A stretch of 64,000 bases of DNA from 43-108 sp001915545 (lineage in GTDB: Bacteria; Bacteroidota; Bacteroidia; Bacteroidales; Bacteroidaceae): the NCBI GenBank assembly GCA_902491215.1, contig CABUGV010000016.1, positions 9,642 through 73,641 of the forward strand, written 5' to 3'. Both the position numbers and the translations under genes were made by a program. A model generated the notes under the pieces. The model saw only the letters and a program-made list of their open reading frames with translations, was not told where the DNA came from and did not search any database. Positions 28,870 through 37,555 of this stretch are shown here, piece by piece. Each line of letters starts with the position of its first letter. Within the stretch, counting starts at the first letter, position 1.

Positions 28870-30203
28870 TTAATCAATTTTATTCGTCCAATTATTTATT
28901 ACTACTTTACGTTTTCCAGAACTTAATACAGGTATTTCATTTACGCATTCAACTTCAATAATTGCATCGTCTCCCAATATTTTCTTTAATTCTATCTTTG
29001 TGAATTTAATAAACTCCGGTTTTTCCTCATATAAGCACAAACGAAAAAGATAACTCTTCTCTCCATTTTGTATGAACTGCCATTGTCTTATGTTCGAATT
29101 ATTATAAATTTCTGACGGAATACTATTCCAAAGATCTAGTGGTTCGCCATTTGTTTTAAATATTAAATCAGTTTTACGACCAGTCAAATTTTCAAGTGAG
29201 AGTATTGTTCCATCAGAAGACACAGCACCAATTGAAGCTAAATCGCCGACATCATAACGTATCATGGGCATTGCATAATTCGAGAAGTCCGTAACAACAA
29301 CTCTACCGATTTCACCTTTTTCAACAGGTTCATCTGAATCTATTTTTAAAATCTCAACAAAACAATTTGCCCTATTCAATATGATATTTGTTCCTACACC
29401 ATCAATTGGGGAAGACCCAAATATTCCATTCTCTTCATTACCATACTGACTAATAACATGACAATGGAGCCTATTAATAATCCTAAAGCGAAGTGGCTCT
29501 AATAATATCTCACCTACAGATATAAAAAAGGATGATGTGGAAACTCAATATTATTCTTGACAGCAAAACTTGTAATTGTGTCAAGTGTTGTCATGTACCC
29601 ACGTATCACTTTTATTCTTTTCGATATAATCGTATTAACTATTATATTTAACTTTTCATTGTTCAAGTTTGCATTATCCACATAGTATATATTCAAATCA
29701 GGGTTATAACTCATCATTTCTCCGCTTCCCCAATAATGCGATGCTGCTCGAAGATGCATCATAGGCTCAAAAGAATGAAATCCAATAGCCTCATTTTCTG
29801 CTTTTATGGTGGCTATTCTTCGGATACGACAAACTGTATCTTGATAAACCTCGAATGGAGTTCCTGTCGATCCTGATGTTTTTTGAATATGTACATTTCC
29901 TTTCTGTCCTGGAATCTTATCTATGGGAGTAAGAAACTTGTCATACTGCGTTCGAATTATCTGCTTGTTTATTACGGGAAACTCATGTAACTTTTTTCCT
30001 TTATAAGAACTGTAAAATAAAACATTAGACGTGGCAAAGTCCATAAAAGAAAACAGACGCTTCCTCCTTAATTTTTCTGCGATATCTATATTATCAATAT
30101 TGGAAATATACATTACTTCCTTGTATGCTTTCCACATTGGCTGTCCTGCCAAAAAGTCTTTTATCCAATAACGTTTACGTAAGAATAAACTATGAAACCA
30201 CAT
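28870..30203 (-). pseudogene. CapK / phenylacetate-CoA-ligase-like adenylating enzyme, frameshifted
   Basis: The start (ATG 30203) to about 29520 encodes the N-terminal half with the adenylate-forming loop HIQKTSGSTGTPFEVYQ. The frame then stops at 29514 after HHPFLYL. The neighbouring frame continues without gap as ISVGEILLEPLRFRIINR, VISQYGNEENGIFGSSP, and then MPMIRYDVGDLASIG and TGRKTDLI to the stop at 28870, which is the C-terminal half of the family. The switch lies in a run of six T (6 A on plus, 29524-29529); seven or four T would restore one protein of about 445 residues. Intact, it would activate an acyl group, perhaps for capsule decoration. Confidence 0.87.
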
Positions 30204-30210
30204 ATAATGA

Positions 30211-31320
30211 TTATTTTTTGATGCAATTTAGAACTCTTTGTATATCTTCATTACTCAACGAATGATACATTGGAAGACATATAACAGAATTAGCCATTTT
30301 ATGCGCATTTGGCAAATTCCTAGGTTCTGCACTATCTAATCCTCTATACGTAGAGAATTCACTTATAAGAGGATAGAAATAACGACGTCCTAACACATTG
30401 TGCTCCTTCATCTTGAAATAAAGTTCGTCACGGCTCATACCATATTGCGCTTCATCGACAAATATCGGGAAATAGGCATAATTATGCTGAACACCAGGCA
30501 CATCATCCATAAAGCGAATTCCTGGTATCCCATTCAGCGCTTCGCGGTAAGTGTCTGCTACACGGCGACGTGCCTCTATTGCCTTGTCGACCTGCTTCAG
30601 ATTGACCAGTCCATAGGCGGCGCGCACTTCGTCCATTTTGCTGTTGATGCCTGGAGCAACAACAGTTGTTTCTCCTGCAAAACCGAAATTCTTTAAATAA
30701 TCGATGCGTTTCTTTGTCTGTTCATCGTGCATTACCAATGCTCCGCCTTCAATGGTATTGTACACCTTAGTGGCATGAAAACTCAGCGTTGACATGTCGC
30801 CTACATTCAAAATGCTTTCCCCATTCACCTTTACCCCAAATGCATGTGCCGCATCATAGATGACTTTCAAACCGTATTTATCTGCAATCTCTTGTATGCG
30901 CTTCGTGTCACATGGCTGTCCATACACATGTACTGGCATAATGGCAGTGGTACGAGGTGTGATGGCAGCCTCTATCTTCTCTGGATCAAGGTTACACGTC
31001 ACGGGATCAATATCCACGAACACCGGCTTAATACCATTCCACCACAAAGCGTGAGTCGTGGCTACAAAACTGAACGGAGTTGTTATTACTTCACCCGTTA
31101 TACGCATTGCCTGCAAAGCCGTAATGAGCGGCAAAGTTCCATTTGTGAACAAACTAATAAATGGAACATCCAAGTACTCGCACAAGGCTTTCTCCAATTC
31201 CTTATGATAATAGCCATTGTTTGTAATCCATTTACGACTCCAGATATCCTGCAAATAGACATTAAATTCGTCCAACGATGGCATCAGCGGAGATGTCACC
31301 GTAATCAATTTCTCTTCCAT
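30211..31320 (-). CDS. PLP-dependent sugar aminotransferase, DegT/DnrJ/EryC1/StrS family
   Basis: 369 residues, normal for the family. Marks: FTNGTLPLITALQAM (about 58-72), TTPFSFVATTHALWW, VIYDAAHAFGVKVNG (about 154-168) and the PLP-lysine site LSFHATKVYNTIEGGALV (about 178-195), with GRRYFYPLIS near the end. It would aminate a nucleotide keto-sugar such as dTDP-4-keto-6-deoxyglucose, which fits the acetyltransferase nearby (28190-28849). The dehydratase making the keto-sugar is not in the window. It starts inside the last 16 bases of the flippase gene. Confidence 0.93.
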   Translation of the reverse strand: MEEKLITVTSPLMPSLDEFNVYLQDIWSRKWITNNGYYHKELEKALCEYLDVPFISLFTNGTLPLITALQAMRITGEVITTPFSFVATTHALWWNGIKPVFVDIDPVTCNLDPEKIEAAITPRTTAIMPVHVYGQPCDTKRIQEIADKYGLKVIYDAAHAFGVKVNGESILNVGDMSTLSFHATKVYNTIEGGALVMHDEQTKKRIDYLKNFGFAGETTVVAPGINSKMDEVRAAYGLVNLKQVDKAIEARRRVADTYREALNGIPGIRFMDDVPGVQHNYAYFPIFVDEAQYGMSRDELYFKMKEHNVLGRRYFYPLISEFSTYRGLDSAEPRNLPNAHKMANSVICLPMYHSLSNEDIQRVLNCIKK

Positions 31321-32762
31321 CGTGGTCTGTTTCTTTTTTTATTAATCAATGACATCAGTTCATCAAGTTCCTCGAAATGCATAAGTTTAGCACCGAGCAG
31401 ATAATAAGTCGCACCAATAAGGATGCCGACAATCAACTGCATCCACTGGGAATCAAAAACCTGCACTGCGCCCCATGCAAATGCCCCCATTACCAAAGAA
31501 TGAAGCAGTATATGCAACAAGTCTTTCATCTGTGCGAAATATCCGTAACTAATGAGTTTCTTCGTATAATATGTATTGTATATCAAAGCAAGCAACGAGC
31601 CTACAATCCTGCCATAACACATGGCGACAACACCCAGCGGCAATGTAATGCAGAGAACAATGACACCTTGTATCTTTTTGATTATCTCCAATTTCAGAAA
31701 AAAGTCAGAACGACCTTTCACCTGCAAGAGATTGAGATTGATGGCATGTATAGGATACCACATCAGAGCAAAGCACACTATCTGCAACAAGTAGATGGCA
31801 CCTTCCCACTTATCCGTCAATACAAGACGGATCAAAGGGTCAGCTACGGCAGCCAAGCCTACCATCAACGGAAAAACGATGAAAGCGGAAAGACGCAAAA
31901 AACGTTTATAAACGCCGGCCAAACGTTCCGGTTCATTCTGTATGGAACATAATACAGGAAATGTAACCCCTTGAAGGATGTTTGTAATGTTCGACGAAGG
32001 ATATTGAGCCAGTCCGTCTGCACGGGAATACACACCCAACATTGCAGGCGAAAAGAACTTTCCTATGACCAGTGTATAAACATTAGTATATATAGTGTCA
32101 AGTAAACCAGATGCAAGCATTTTGGAACCGAACGAGAACATTTCACGAAATGATTTCCAAGAAAACATCAAGCCAGGCATCCAGCGCACAAAAAACCACA
32201 ACAAAAAGGTACTGAGCAATGAGCCGAAAACAGACTGTGCAACCAACGCCCAAACACCAAAACCGTTGTATGCCATCCACAACCCAACAAATCCGGTCAG
32301 CAATGTCACTGCCAGTGATATTTTGGCACGCGTCTTGAAGTCGATGGAAATAGAGAGTTTTGCACTCGGTATGCCGGAAAAGGAATTGATAACCAGATTG
32401 AGTGCCACAACCTTGGTAACGTCCTCCAATAAAGGTATGTCATAAAATGCGGCAATGGCAGGTGAAGCAATCCATAGCAAGACATAGAAAAAAATGCTTA
32501 CGACGATGTTGAAATAAAAGACTGTCGAAAAATCAATTTCTGTCCGATCGGGCTTCCTTATCAGAGCTGTACCAAAACCGCTGTCTATAAATTTCTGTGA
32601 AACTGAAAGGAAGATGTTCAGCATAGCCACCACACCGTAATCTTCAGGCATCAGCAATCGAGCTATAAGTATGCTGAAAACAAACTGTATTCCCTGAGTG
32701 GAGAAACGGTCGATACTGCTCCACATCACCCCTTTCACTGTCTTATCTTTTAAATCAGACAT
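31305..32762 (-). CDS. wzx: Wzx-type polysaccharide flippase (WzxC-like)
   Basis: 485 residues with about fourteen membrane segments. Opening KTVKGVMWSSIDRFSTQGIQ, then ARLLMPEDYGVVAML and FIDSGFGTALIRKPD, is typical of the WzxC/TuaB group of the MOP superfamily. It would carry the lipid-linked repeat unit across the inner membrane. It is the first recognised assembly gene after the repeat island at 32763-34111. The 16-base overlap with the aminotransferase shows one transcript. Confidence 0.93.
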   Translation of the reverse strand: MSDLKDKTVKGVMWSSIDRFSTQGIQFVFSILIARLLMPEDYGVVAMLNIFLSVSQKFIDSGFGTALIRKPDRTEIDFSTVFYFNIVVSIFFYVLLWIASPAIAAFYDIPLLEDVTKVVALNLVINSFSGIPSAKLSISIDFKTRAKISLAVTLLTGFVGLWMAYNGFGVWALVAQSVFGSLLSTFLLWFFVRWMPGLMFSWKSFREMFSFGSKMLASGLLDTIYTNVYTLVIGKFFSPAMLGVYSRADGLAQYPSSNITNILQGVTFPVLCSIQNEPERLAGVYKRFLRLSAFIVFPLMVGLAAVADPLIRLVLTDKWEGAIYLLQIVCFALMWYPIHAINLNLLQVKGRSDFFLKLEIIKKIQGVIVLCITLPLGVVAMCYGRIVGSLLALIYNTYYTKKLISYGYFAQMKDLLHILLHSLVMGAFAWGAVQVFDSQWMQLIVGILIGATYYLLGAKLMHFEELDELMSLINKKRNRPRWKRN

Positions 32763-32887
32763 TACCTTATACTTGACGACAAATTGTCAAATTATTATTT
32801 CTATCACCAAAAAACTTACACTCCTCACGACTTACTTTTGAACGCCAGCATAAACTGTTTTTTTAGATTTATTAGAGATTTCATACT

Positions 32888-33069
32888 ATGCCTTTCCATT
32901 TTCAAATCCACGAAGTGAAGATGAAAACTTCACGCCTATTTTAAACAAGTTACGGGTATCTTTGCTATAAGGTTCGGCATGTTACTTCTCTTAAAGTTGA
33001 ATTAATGCATCTTCTGCACTGCCATCTAGTTGGTAATAAGAAAAGAATTTTAAAACTTATTCGTAATGC
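32888..33069 (-). pseudogene. Internally deleted remnant of an AAA-ATPase/PD-(D/E)XK gene
   Basis: Bases 32893-33030 match, at roughly three in four positions, the 3' end of the gene at 38792-40336 (for example GATGAAAAcTTCACgCC and AATGCATCTTCtgCACTGCCaTC). They are joined directly at about 33040 to AGAAAAGAATTTTAAAACTT and TATTCGTAATGCC, which is the sequence just upstream of that gene's start (40391-40424). About 1.4 kb has been lost. So two copies of this family once stood here. Confidence 0.75.
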
Positions 33070-33101
33070 CTATTGGGCAACAATGTACAGTACATGAAGA
33101 C

Positions 33102-33130
33102 AAGGTCCCTGGTCTGGGCCAGGGATGACG
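33102..33130 (+). repeat. CCTGG palindrome, single copy
   Basis: TCCCTGG-tctgg-GCCAGGGATGACG form: 7-base stem with a short loop and the TGACG tail that marks the plus orientation of this family. Confidence 0.8.
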
Positions 33131-33144
33131 TATCGCGGGCACTT

Positions 33145-33242
33145 GTGCAAAGCGGACTTTGCAAGGTAAACGCGAGCAGACTCGCTAGGTAAAGCGCAAA
33201 ACTTGGTTTTGCTAGTCAAACGCGCTTTGCGCTAGGTAATAG
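33145..33242. repeat. Mini-hairpin array A (four hairpins)
   Basis: Four short hairpins with unrelated stems: GCAAAG/CTTTGC, GCGAG/CTCGC, GCAAAAC/GTTTTGC and GCGC/GCGC. They are separated by AAGGTAAA, TAGGTAAA and TAGTCAAA and closed by TAGGTAAT. Array D (38095-38192) is nearly identical. Confidence 0.75.
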
Positions 33243-33282
33243 CTTTATGGGTACTTACGATATTTAAAGACAGAAGAACATG

Positions 33283-33372
33283 GTGCGAGTAAGCTCGCAA
33301 GGTAAACGCGCATTGCGCGAGGTAAAACATGAAGTGTGGCTTCATTAGCTAAATGCGCCTTGCGCTATGTTA
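33283..33372. repeat. Mini-hairpin array B (four hairpins)
   Basis: Hairpins GCGAG/CTCGC, GCGC/GCGC, ATGAAG/CTTCAT and GCGC/GCGC, with linkers AAGGTAAA, GAGGTAAA and TAGCTAAA. It shares its first three hairpins with array C (37273-37390). Confidence 0.75.
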
Positions 33373-33400
33373 TTTTAAAGACAGAAAAACACAGGAACAA

Positions 33401-33515
33401 AAGAGTATATTGAAAAGCAAAACGTATGTTCAAGCAAGTTTGACATTCGTTTATCACTTCAATGTTTTGCACCTGCGTATGCTTATAGCACAGCTCTTCT
33501 TTTGATGAAAAGAAC
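33401..33515 (+). repeat. Covarying multi-stem repeat, copy 1
   Basis: Outer stem ATTGAA (33409-33414) with TTCAAT (33458-33463), inner AACG/CGTT and ATGT/ACAT, and a final hairpin TTCTTTT (33497-33503)/AAAAGAA (33508-33514). Confidence 0.7.
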
Positions 33516-33549
33516 AAATGCGCAATATTTTGCAGTAGGCCTCCACACT

Positions 33550-33654
33550 GTCATTCCTGGCCAGGACCAGGAATCTTATGATGTGTGACATACGTCCTCG
33601 CAGACATTGTGCTATTCGTTAAGATAAGGTCCCTGGTCCTAGCCAGGGATGACG
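33550..33654. repeat. Inverted CCTGG palindrome pair 1
   Basis: Minus-type unit GTCATTCCTGG...CCAGGAATC at 33550 followed by plus-type unit AAGGTCCCTGG...CCAGGGATGACG at 33626; the two can also pair with each other into a longer stem. Confidence 0.8.
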
Positions 33655-33719
33655 TATCGCGGGCAATGTACAGTTTTCGTGGGTGTATACGTTTTAAAGA
33701 CAGAAGAACATAAGAACAA

Positions 33720-33834
33720 AAGAGAGACATAAAGACTTATAAGCATTGGCAAATGAATTTTCCATGCTTACCTTTCTTTATGCCCGTACATCTTGTGATG
33801 TGCCAGACTAAGGCTTCTTTTGTTTGAAAAGAAC
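33720..33834 (+). repeat. Covarying multi-stem repeat, copy 2
   Basis: Outer stem CATAAAG (33728-33734)/CTTTATG (33776-33782), inner TAAGCAT (33740-33746)/ATGCTTA (33764-33770), middle hairpin ACATC/GATGT, and final hairpin TTCTTTT/AAAAGAA (33815-33833). Stems differ in sequence from copy 1 but pair. Confidence 0.7.
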
Positions 33835-34017
33835 AGAAGGTTCTGCTTTTGTTTCTTTTAAGAATGCAATGCACGTGTGCGATGCGAACACTGTTCGCTC
33901 ACGTTCAGAATACTGTGCGTGAAAAAAACTTGCTTTTGCACGAACAGGGCTTAGGAACTATTTTGCGTTCTTATGTTCTTGTGTTCTTATGTCTTATTTA
34001 GTTTATATCCAGCTTTA

Positions 34018-34044
34018 GTTCCCTGGTCATTGCCAGGGATGACG
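34018..34044 (+). repeat. CCTGG palindrome, single copy
   Basis: TCCCTGG-tcatt-GCCAGGGATGACG: plus-type unit without a preceding minus-type partner. Confidence 0.75.
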
Positions 34045-34111
34045 CATCGTGGGCAATGTACGGTTTTCGTGGATGTTTACATCGTTTTAAACAGAAGAGT
34101 ATCAATTACCA

Positions 34112-35278
34112 TCAATAATTGAACCCGAACGTCCAGAGAGGTATGACATTTCCGCTACCGAATTCTATGTCGTCTTTGACAATGTACGCATTTTCTATTC
34201 CTTCTATTTGTTTTTTGCCCTTTTTACGTCCTCCGATTTCAAAAGTATATCCATCTATCTGAAAATCGGAAACAGAAGAAGTCGTTACATCCTGATTAAC
34301 ACGCATCTGATTCAAGAAAAAGGTTTCACGGACATTGCCGATATCGGCTTTGTCGCCGCCCAGCACATAAATCAGGTTTGTATTGTCAAGATATATCTTA
34401 TCAACTTTTCCCAGACCGCGAATGCCACTTGTATCATCACGCAACTGTGCTATCAAACCGGCTTCTTCTATGTAAAGACAATAATCAGCCACACTGTTCC
34501 GGCTGACATTAAGTACGGTTGCCAAATTGCTGATATTGGGTTTGAAGGGGACACTTTTTGATATTACGGCAAGCAAACGTTTCAGTTTACGCGCTGTAGA
34601 AACATTCATCTCTGCATACTGAGGTATATCTGCCTCCAACGATACATTCACCATCTGCATCAATTGGGTTGTAGTGTCAACCTGAGAAAACGGATAATAA
34701 CCTTGCTTCAGATAATCAGAAAAGAACTGAAAAGGACGAAAACCGGCAGGAATATCGACCTTATGGTTTAAGATATCTGACAAGCCATAAGAGGGGAAAT
34801 CATATCCGTGGAACAGATTCAAATATTCTCTGAAAGACAAGCCCTGCATATGATACATCACAGCCCTGCGGCTCAAATCTGCCGCTCCTTTATGAATATC
34901 AAGTACAGATGAACCAGTAAAAACAACATGCAGTTCGGGATGATAATCATAAATCAGCTTTAATTCCTTGGACCAATCCTTATATCGATGGATTTCATCA
35001 ATAAGGAGATATTTTCCTCCTGTTCTGACGAACTCGTCAGCCAAATCCAACAAACGGTGGTCTGCAAAATAGAAATCTTCGGCCGTCACGTACAAGGAGC
35101 TTTCACGAGGAAGTGTCTTTTTTGCATACTGTAAAACCATTGTAGTTTTTCCGACACCTCTTGGACCAGTCAAGCCAATCATTCGTCTGTTCCAATCGAT
35201 ACGGCCATACATGTAACGATGAAAATCGTCACTTGTCTCGCCAAGCAACTTGCTGAACCTGTCCTGCAATCTATCCAT
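34112..35278 (-). CDS. AAA+ ATPase with DUF4143-type C-terminus
   Basis: 388 residues from ATG 35278; a TTG 39 bases upstream lies inside the promoter region and is unlikely. Walker A GPRGVGKTT (38-46), Walker B KYLLIDEIHRYKDW (about 89-102) and sensor VFTGSSVLDIHKG (about 118-130) define the ATPase; the middle has the winged-helix pattern LATVLNVSRNSVADYCLYIE and the C-terminus is nuclease-like (YTFEIGGRKKGKKQ). Such stand-alone ATPases are very common and mobile in Bacteroidales; their function is not established. It has its own promoter and tandem operators and lies inside the capsule operon, so it looks like an insertion. Confidence 0.88.
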   Translation of the reverse strand: MDRLQDRFSKLLGETSDDFHRYMYGRIDWNRRMIGLTGPRGVGKTTMVLQYAKKTLPRESSLYVTAEDFYFADHRLLDLADEFVRTGGKYLLIDEIHRYKDWSKELKLIYDYHPELHVVFTGSSVLDIHKGAADLSRRAVMYHMQGLSFREYLNLFHGYDFPSYGLSDILNHKVDIPAGFRPFQFFSDYLKQGYYPFSQVDTTTQLMQMVNVSLEADIPQYAEMNVSTARKLKRLLAVISKSVPFKPNISNLATVLNVSRNSVADYCLYIEEAGLIAQLRDDTSGIRGLGKVDKIYLDNTNLIYVLGGDKADIGNVRETFFLNQMRVNQDVTTSSVSDFQIDGYTFEIGGRKKGKKQIEGIENAYIVKDDIEFGSGNVIPLWTFGFNY

Positions 35279-35295
35279 ATATATGTTTTTTGTTA

Positions 35296-35361
35296 CAAAT
35301 ATAGGATTTTTGCTCAATCATTGAGCAATTTACGCCGTTTTTTGCTCAACCATTGAGCAAA
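35296..35361 (-). promoter_or_regulatory. Promoter with two tandem 19-bp palindromic operators
   Basis: Two near-identical palindromes, TTGCTCAATCATTGAGCAA (35310-35328, perfect) and TTGCTCAACCATTGAGCAA (35342-35360, 8-base arms). Their centres are 32 bases apart, about three helical turns. On the minus strand a TATATTTG -7 box (35303-35296) follows, and the TTG inside the first palindrome (35328-35326) is placed like a -33 element. The spacing suggests cooperative binding of a dimeric repressor. Confidence 0.75.
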
Positions 35362-35396
35362 TCTGCAACAAAGATTGATTCAGAAAATGTCACAGC

Positions 35397-35831
35397 CTAG
35401 TCTTTCTTTCCGAAAAGTCTTTGCCAGAAGCCCCTTGGTTTATCTTCCTGTTCTGCATACAGCTTCTCGAAATAGTCGTAGAACGTCCAATTGTTTGTTA
35501 TCATATCGTATATTACTCCCCAATCCGGGAGGCCGCCGAAATTGCGGTCATCAATATACATATCTGCATCGATTTTGCGGGTCTTGTTATTGTGAGTACC
35601 GAAATCTTCGCCTTGGATTTCTCCGTTCACCGAGAAAAATTCCAGGCCTCTTTCCTTACAGAACTCTACTGCTTCATCCAAAAGCTTGCCTTCGCGAACG
35701 CTCCACAGCATCAATACGTGATGTTCAGCCTGAAGCCTCTTCAGTGTGCTTATTGCAAAAGGTCTCTCCTTACCTATTTTTGGATAAGCATGTTCAACTA
35801 TTGTTCCGTCAAAATCCACTGCTATTTTCAT
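35397..35831 (-). CDS. HAD-like small phosphatase (BT0820 type)
   Basis: 144 residues. It opens MKIAVDFDGTIVEHAYPKIG, the DxD nucleophile motif of HAD phosphatases, then LKRLQAEHHVLMLWSVREGK (motif II Ser region) and DMYIDDRNFGGLPDWGVI (acidic motif IV); there is no large cap domain. Small proteins of this type accompany sugar-nucleotide or capsule genes in Bacteroides. It overlaps upxY by 23 bases, so translation is linked. In well-known capsule loci this position is often taken by upxZ, which is not present here. Confidence 0.85.
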   Translation of the reverse strand: MKIAVDFDGTIVEHAYPKIGKERPFAISTLKRLQAEHHVLMLWSVREGKLLDEAVEFCKERGLEFFSVNGEIQGEDFGTHNNKTRKIDADMYIDDRNFGGLPDWGVIYDMITNNWTFYDYFEKLYAEQEDKPRGFWQRLFGKKD

Positions 35832-36456
35832 TAGTCAAATATTTATCTTGTGTTTGAAAAGCGCTTTTCGAATCGCTTGACCTTTTTTTCTTTCCGGAAG
35901 TATCTGCAGGCTCAAGTACTTCTACCAAATCAGGATGCACATCGGCAGCAATCGTTGCTATTCCGTTCAAGTTGACAACTATACATTTGGAACGTACACC
36001 CTTAACTTTCATAAATACCGCTTCTACCCCGTCCAAAGCACCGCCATGGATTCGTATACGTGTTCCTTTTGATATAGCAAGCTCATCTACAGTGAAATAT
36101 ATTGCCCTATTGGTTGAGGCTGTGTTGGCAACAGCTATGAAGTCGTACATCTGCTTGTCGGGCACAACCAAAGGCTGGTTGCTGACGCACCCCCGCAGAT
36201 ATGTAAATTGGAAATATCTATAACTTTCGACCAAGTGCTTCAGCTCTATTTCTGTAGAGCGCACAAATATCAGGTTGCTTACAGCCGGGACATCAACACG
36301 CGCTTTCTTGCCTGCAACAGTCTTTACAACAGTACGCGTGGGAAGAAAATTCTCAACACCTTCGGCATCAAGAATCGCCTTAATTTTCATTTCATGATTG
36401 AACAACGCCCTCATTGCAAACCAAACTTTTTTACAACTACCCGCTATACCATCCAT
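35809..36456 (-). CDS. upxY: UpxY-family NusG-like transcription antiterminator
   Basis: 215 residues from ATG 36456. The N-terminal NusG-type domain has KVWFAMRALFNHEMKIKAIL (10-29) and FLPTRTVVKTVAGKKA, then PAVSNLIFVRSTEIEL. A KOW-like part follows (ISKGTRIRIHGGALDGVEAV, about 128-147). The C-terminus is a basic, Ser-rich tail. UpxY proteins let RNA polymerase read through the long capsule operon, acting from the 5' untranslated region. It is the first gene of the locus and lies downstream of the putative invertible promoter at 36617-36861, exactly where such regulators are encoded in Bacteroides. Confidence 0.9.
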   Translation of the reverse strand: MDGIAGSCKKVWFAMRALFNHEMKIKAILDAEGVENFLPTRTVVKTVAGKKARVDVPAVSNLIFVRSTEIELKHLVESYRYFQFTYLRGCVSNQPLVVPDKQMYDFIAVANTASTNRAIYFTVDELAISKGTRIRIHGGALDGVEAVFMKVKGVRSKCIVVNLNGIATIAADVHPDLVEVLEPADTSGKKKRSSDSKSAFQTQDKYLTNENSSGF

Positions 36457-36616
36457 ACATACGGTTTATCACGTTTTTCGAAAAATCACATATCTATAAC
36501 TCCTCAAACCTTTCATAAAAGCTTGAAAATCAAAGCATTAGCACGGTGCACTCTTCGATTCACCCATACTATATATTCAACTCCTTCCCCAATTACGAAT
36601 AGGAATACCTTAATTC

Positions 36617-36632
36617 ACTCTTCCTTGGAGAT
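36617..36632 (-). repeat. 16-bp repeat, inverted copy (left end of putative invertible segment)
   Basis: ACTCTTCCTTGGAGAT, the exact reverse complement of the copies at 36775 and 36846; it shares 18 bases with the last one. Confidence 0.85.
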
Positions 36633-36774
36633 ATATGCAGGCTTATATTTACTGTTTTATGAACTATAAATCCTTGATACGTCATCTTTTGTTAAAAGAT
36701 GCAAACATAAAGGCACATATTAAAACAGCTTGATTTATATCATGTTAATTATTAGTATCTTTGCATTGTCAATA
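36633..36774. promoter_or_regulatory. Putative invertible capsule promoter segment
   Basis: 142 bases between exact 16-base inverted repeats, upstream of upxY. A TATCTTTG box (36756-36763; pattern TAnnTTTG) points rightward, away from the capsule genes, with a weakly placed TTG at 36730-36732. Inversion would turn it toward upxY about 170 bases away. A second weaker box, TATGTTTG, points leftward near 36705. The recombinase is not in the window. Confidence 0.55.
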
Positions 36775-36790
36775 ATCTCCAAGGAAGAGT
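36775..36790 (+). repeat. 16-bp repeat, direct copy 1
   Basis: ATCTCCAAGGAAGAGT, exact inverted partner of 36617-36632. Confidence 0.85.
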
Positions 36791-36845
36791 TGATATAACA
36801 TAAGAACTGATATATACATTATTTGATAGTGTAATATGGTAAAAT

Positions 36846-36861
36846 ATCTCCAAGGAAGAGT
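36846..36861 (+). repeat. 16-bp repeat, direct copy 2
   Basis: ATCTCCAAGGAAGAGT again, 71 bases after copy 1. A second right-hand end would allow two sizes of inversion, or deletion of the 55 bases between. Confidence 0.85.
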
Positions 36862-37198
36862 TATAGATATAAAAGAGACTTTCTGATTCTAATTTCACCT
36901 TTACATAAACGTCCTTACATTTATATCAGATTGTAGAAATATAAGTTATCTGCCTATCAAATTCTCAGTAAAGTATATATAAGTACAGTTATCAAATGTC
37001 AAAAGCATGAATATTTGATTATAGTGTGTACAGCCGTAACATTAGTGGACAAAATCGACAATAGTTGGTGGTGCATTTTTAATAATAACACAAGGGAATG
37101 ATGTTGCATTTGATTCCTTGCGGTCCTCTTTGACTAGGCCTAGAACCTTATGATGATGGTTGCATGTGTTTCGCCAGCATTGTACAGTTCATGAAGAT

Positions 37199-37228
37199 GA
37201 GATCCCTGGTCCTGGCCAGGGATGACGC
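37199..37228 (+). repeat. CCTGG palindrome, single copy
   Basis: ATCCCTGG-tcctg-GCCAGGGATGACG; its minus-type partner upstream is decayed. Confidence 0.75.
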
Positions 37229-37272
37229 GTCGCGAGCATTGTGCAGTTTCCCTTGGGTATACCTTGTTTAGA

Positions 37273-37390
37273 CAGAAGAACATGGTGCGAGTAAGCTCGC
37301 AAGGTAAACGCGCATTGCGCTAGGTAAAACATGAAGCAGGCTTCATTAGGTAAAACGCAGGTGTGCCTGCTAGTTAAATGCTTCGCTAGG
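37273..37390. repeat. Mini-hairpin array C (five hairpins)
   Basis: Hairpins GCGAG/CTCGC, GCGC/GCGC, ATGAAG/CTTCAT, GCAGG/CCTGC and a last imperfect one (TGCTTCGC), with linkers AAGGTAAA, TAGGTAAA, TAGGTAAA and TAGTTAAA. Confidence 0.75.
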
Positions 37391-37450
37391 CCTTTTTAGA
37401 CATAAGAACAAAAGTCATGAGGTTAATGTTACCGCAATTGCTACCATACC

Positions 37451-37555
37451 GTCATTCCTGGCAAGGACCAGGAATCTAATGATGTGTGGCATGCGTCCTC
37501 GCTTGCATTGTGCTATTCGTTAAGATAAGGTCCCTGGTCCTAGCCAGGGATGACG
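37451..37555. repeat. Inverted CCTGG palindrome pair 2
   Basis: Minus-type unit at 37451, plus-type unit at 37527. Confidence 0.8.

Larger units (their letters stand above)
32763..34111. other. Repeat island between wzx and the AAA+ ATPase gene; no intact gene
   Basis: No open frame here looks real. The stretch holds the remnant of an ATPase/PD-(D/E)XK gene (32888-33069), two mini-hairpin arrays, two copies of the covarying multi-stem repeat, and CCTGG-type palindromes, listed separately. It interrupts the capsule operon between upxY/HAD and wzx, so transcription must cross it unless wzx has its own promoter, which I could not pick out. Confidence 0.7.
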
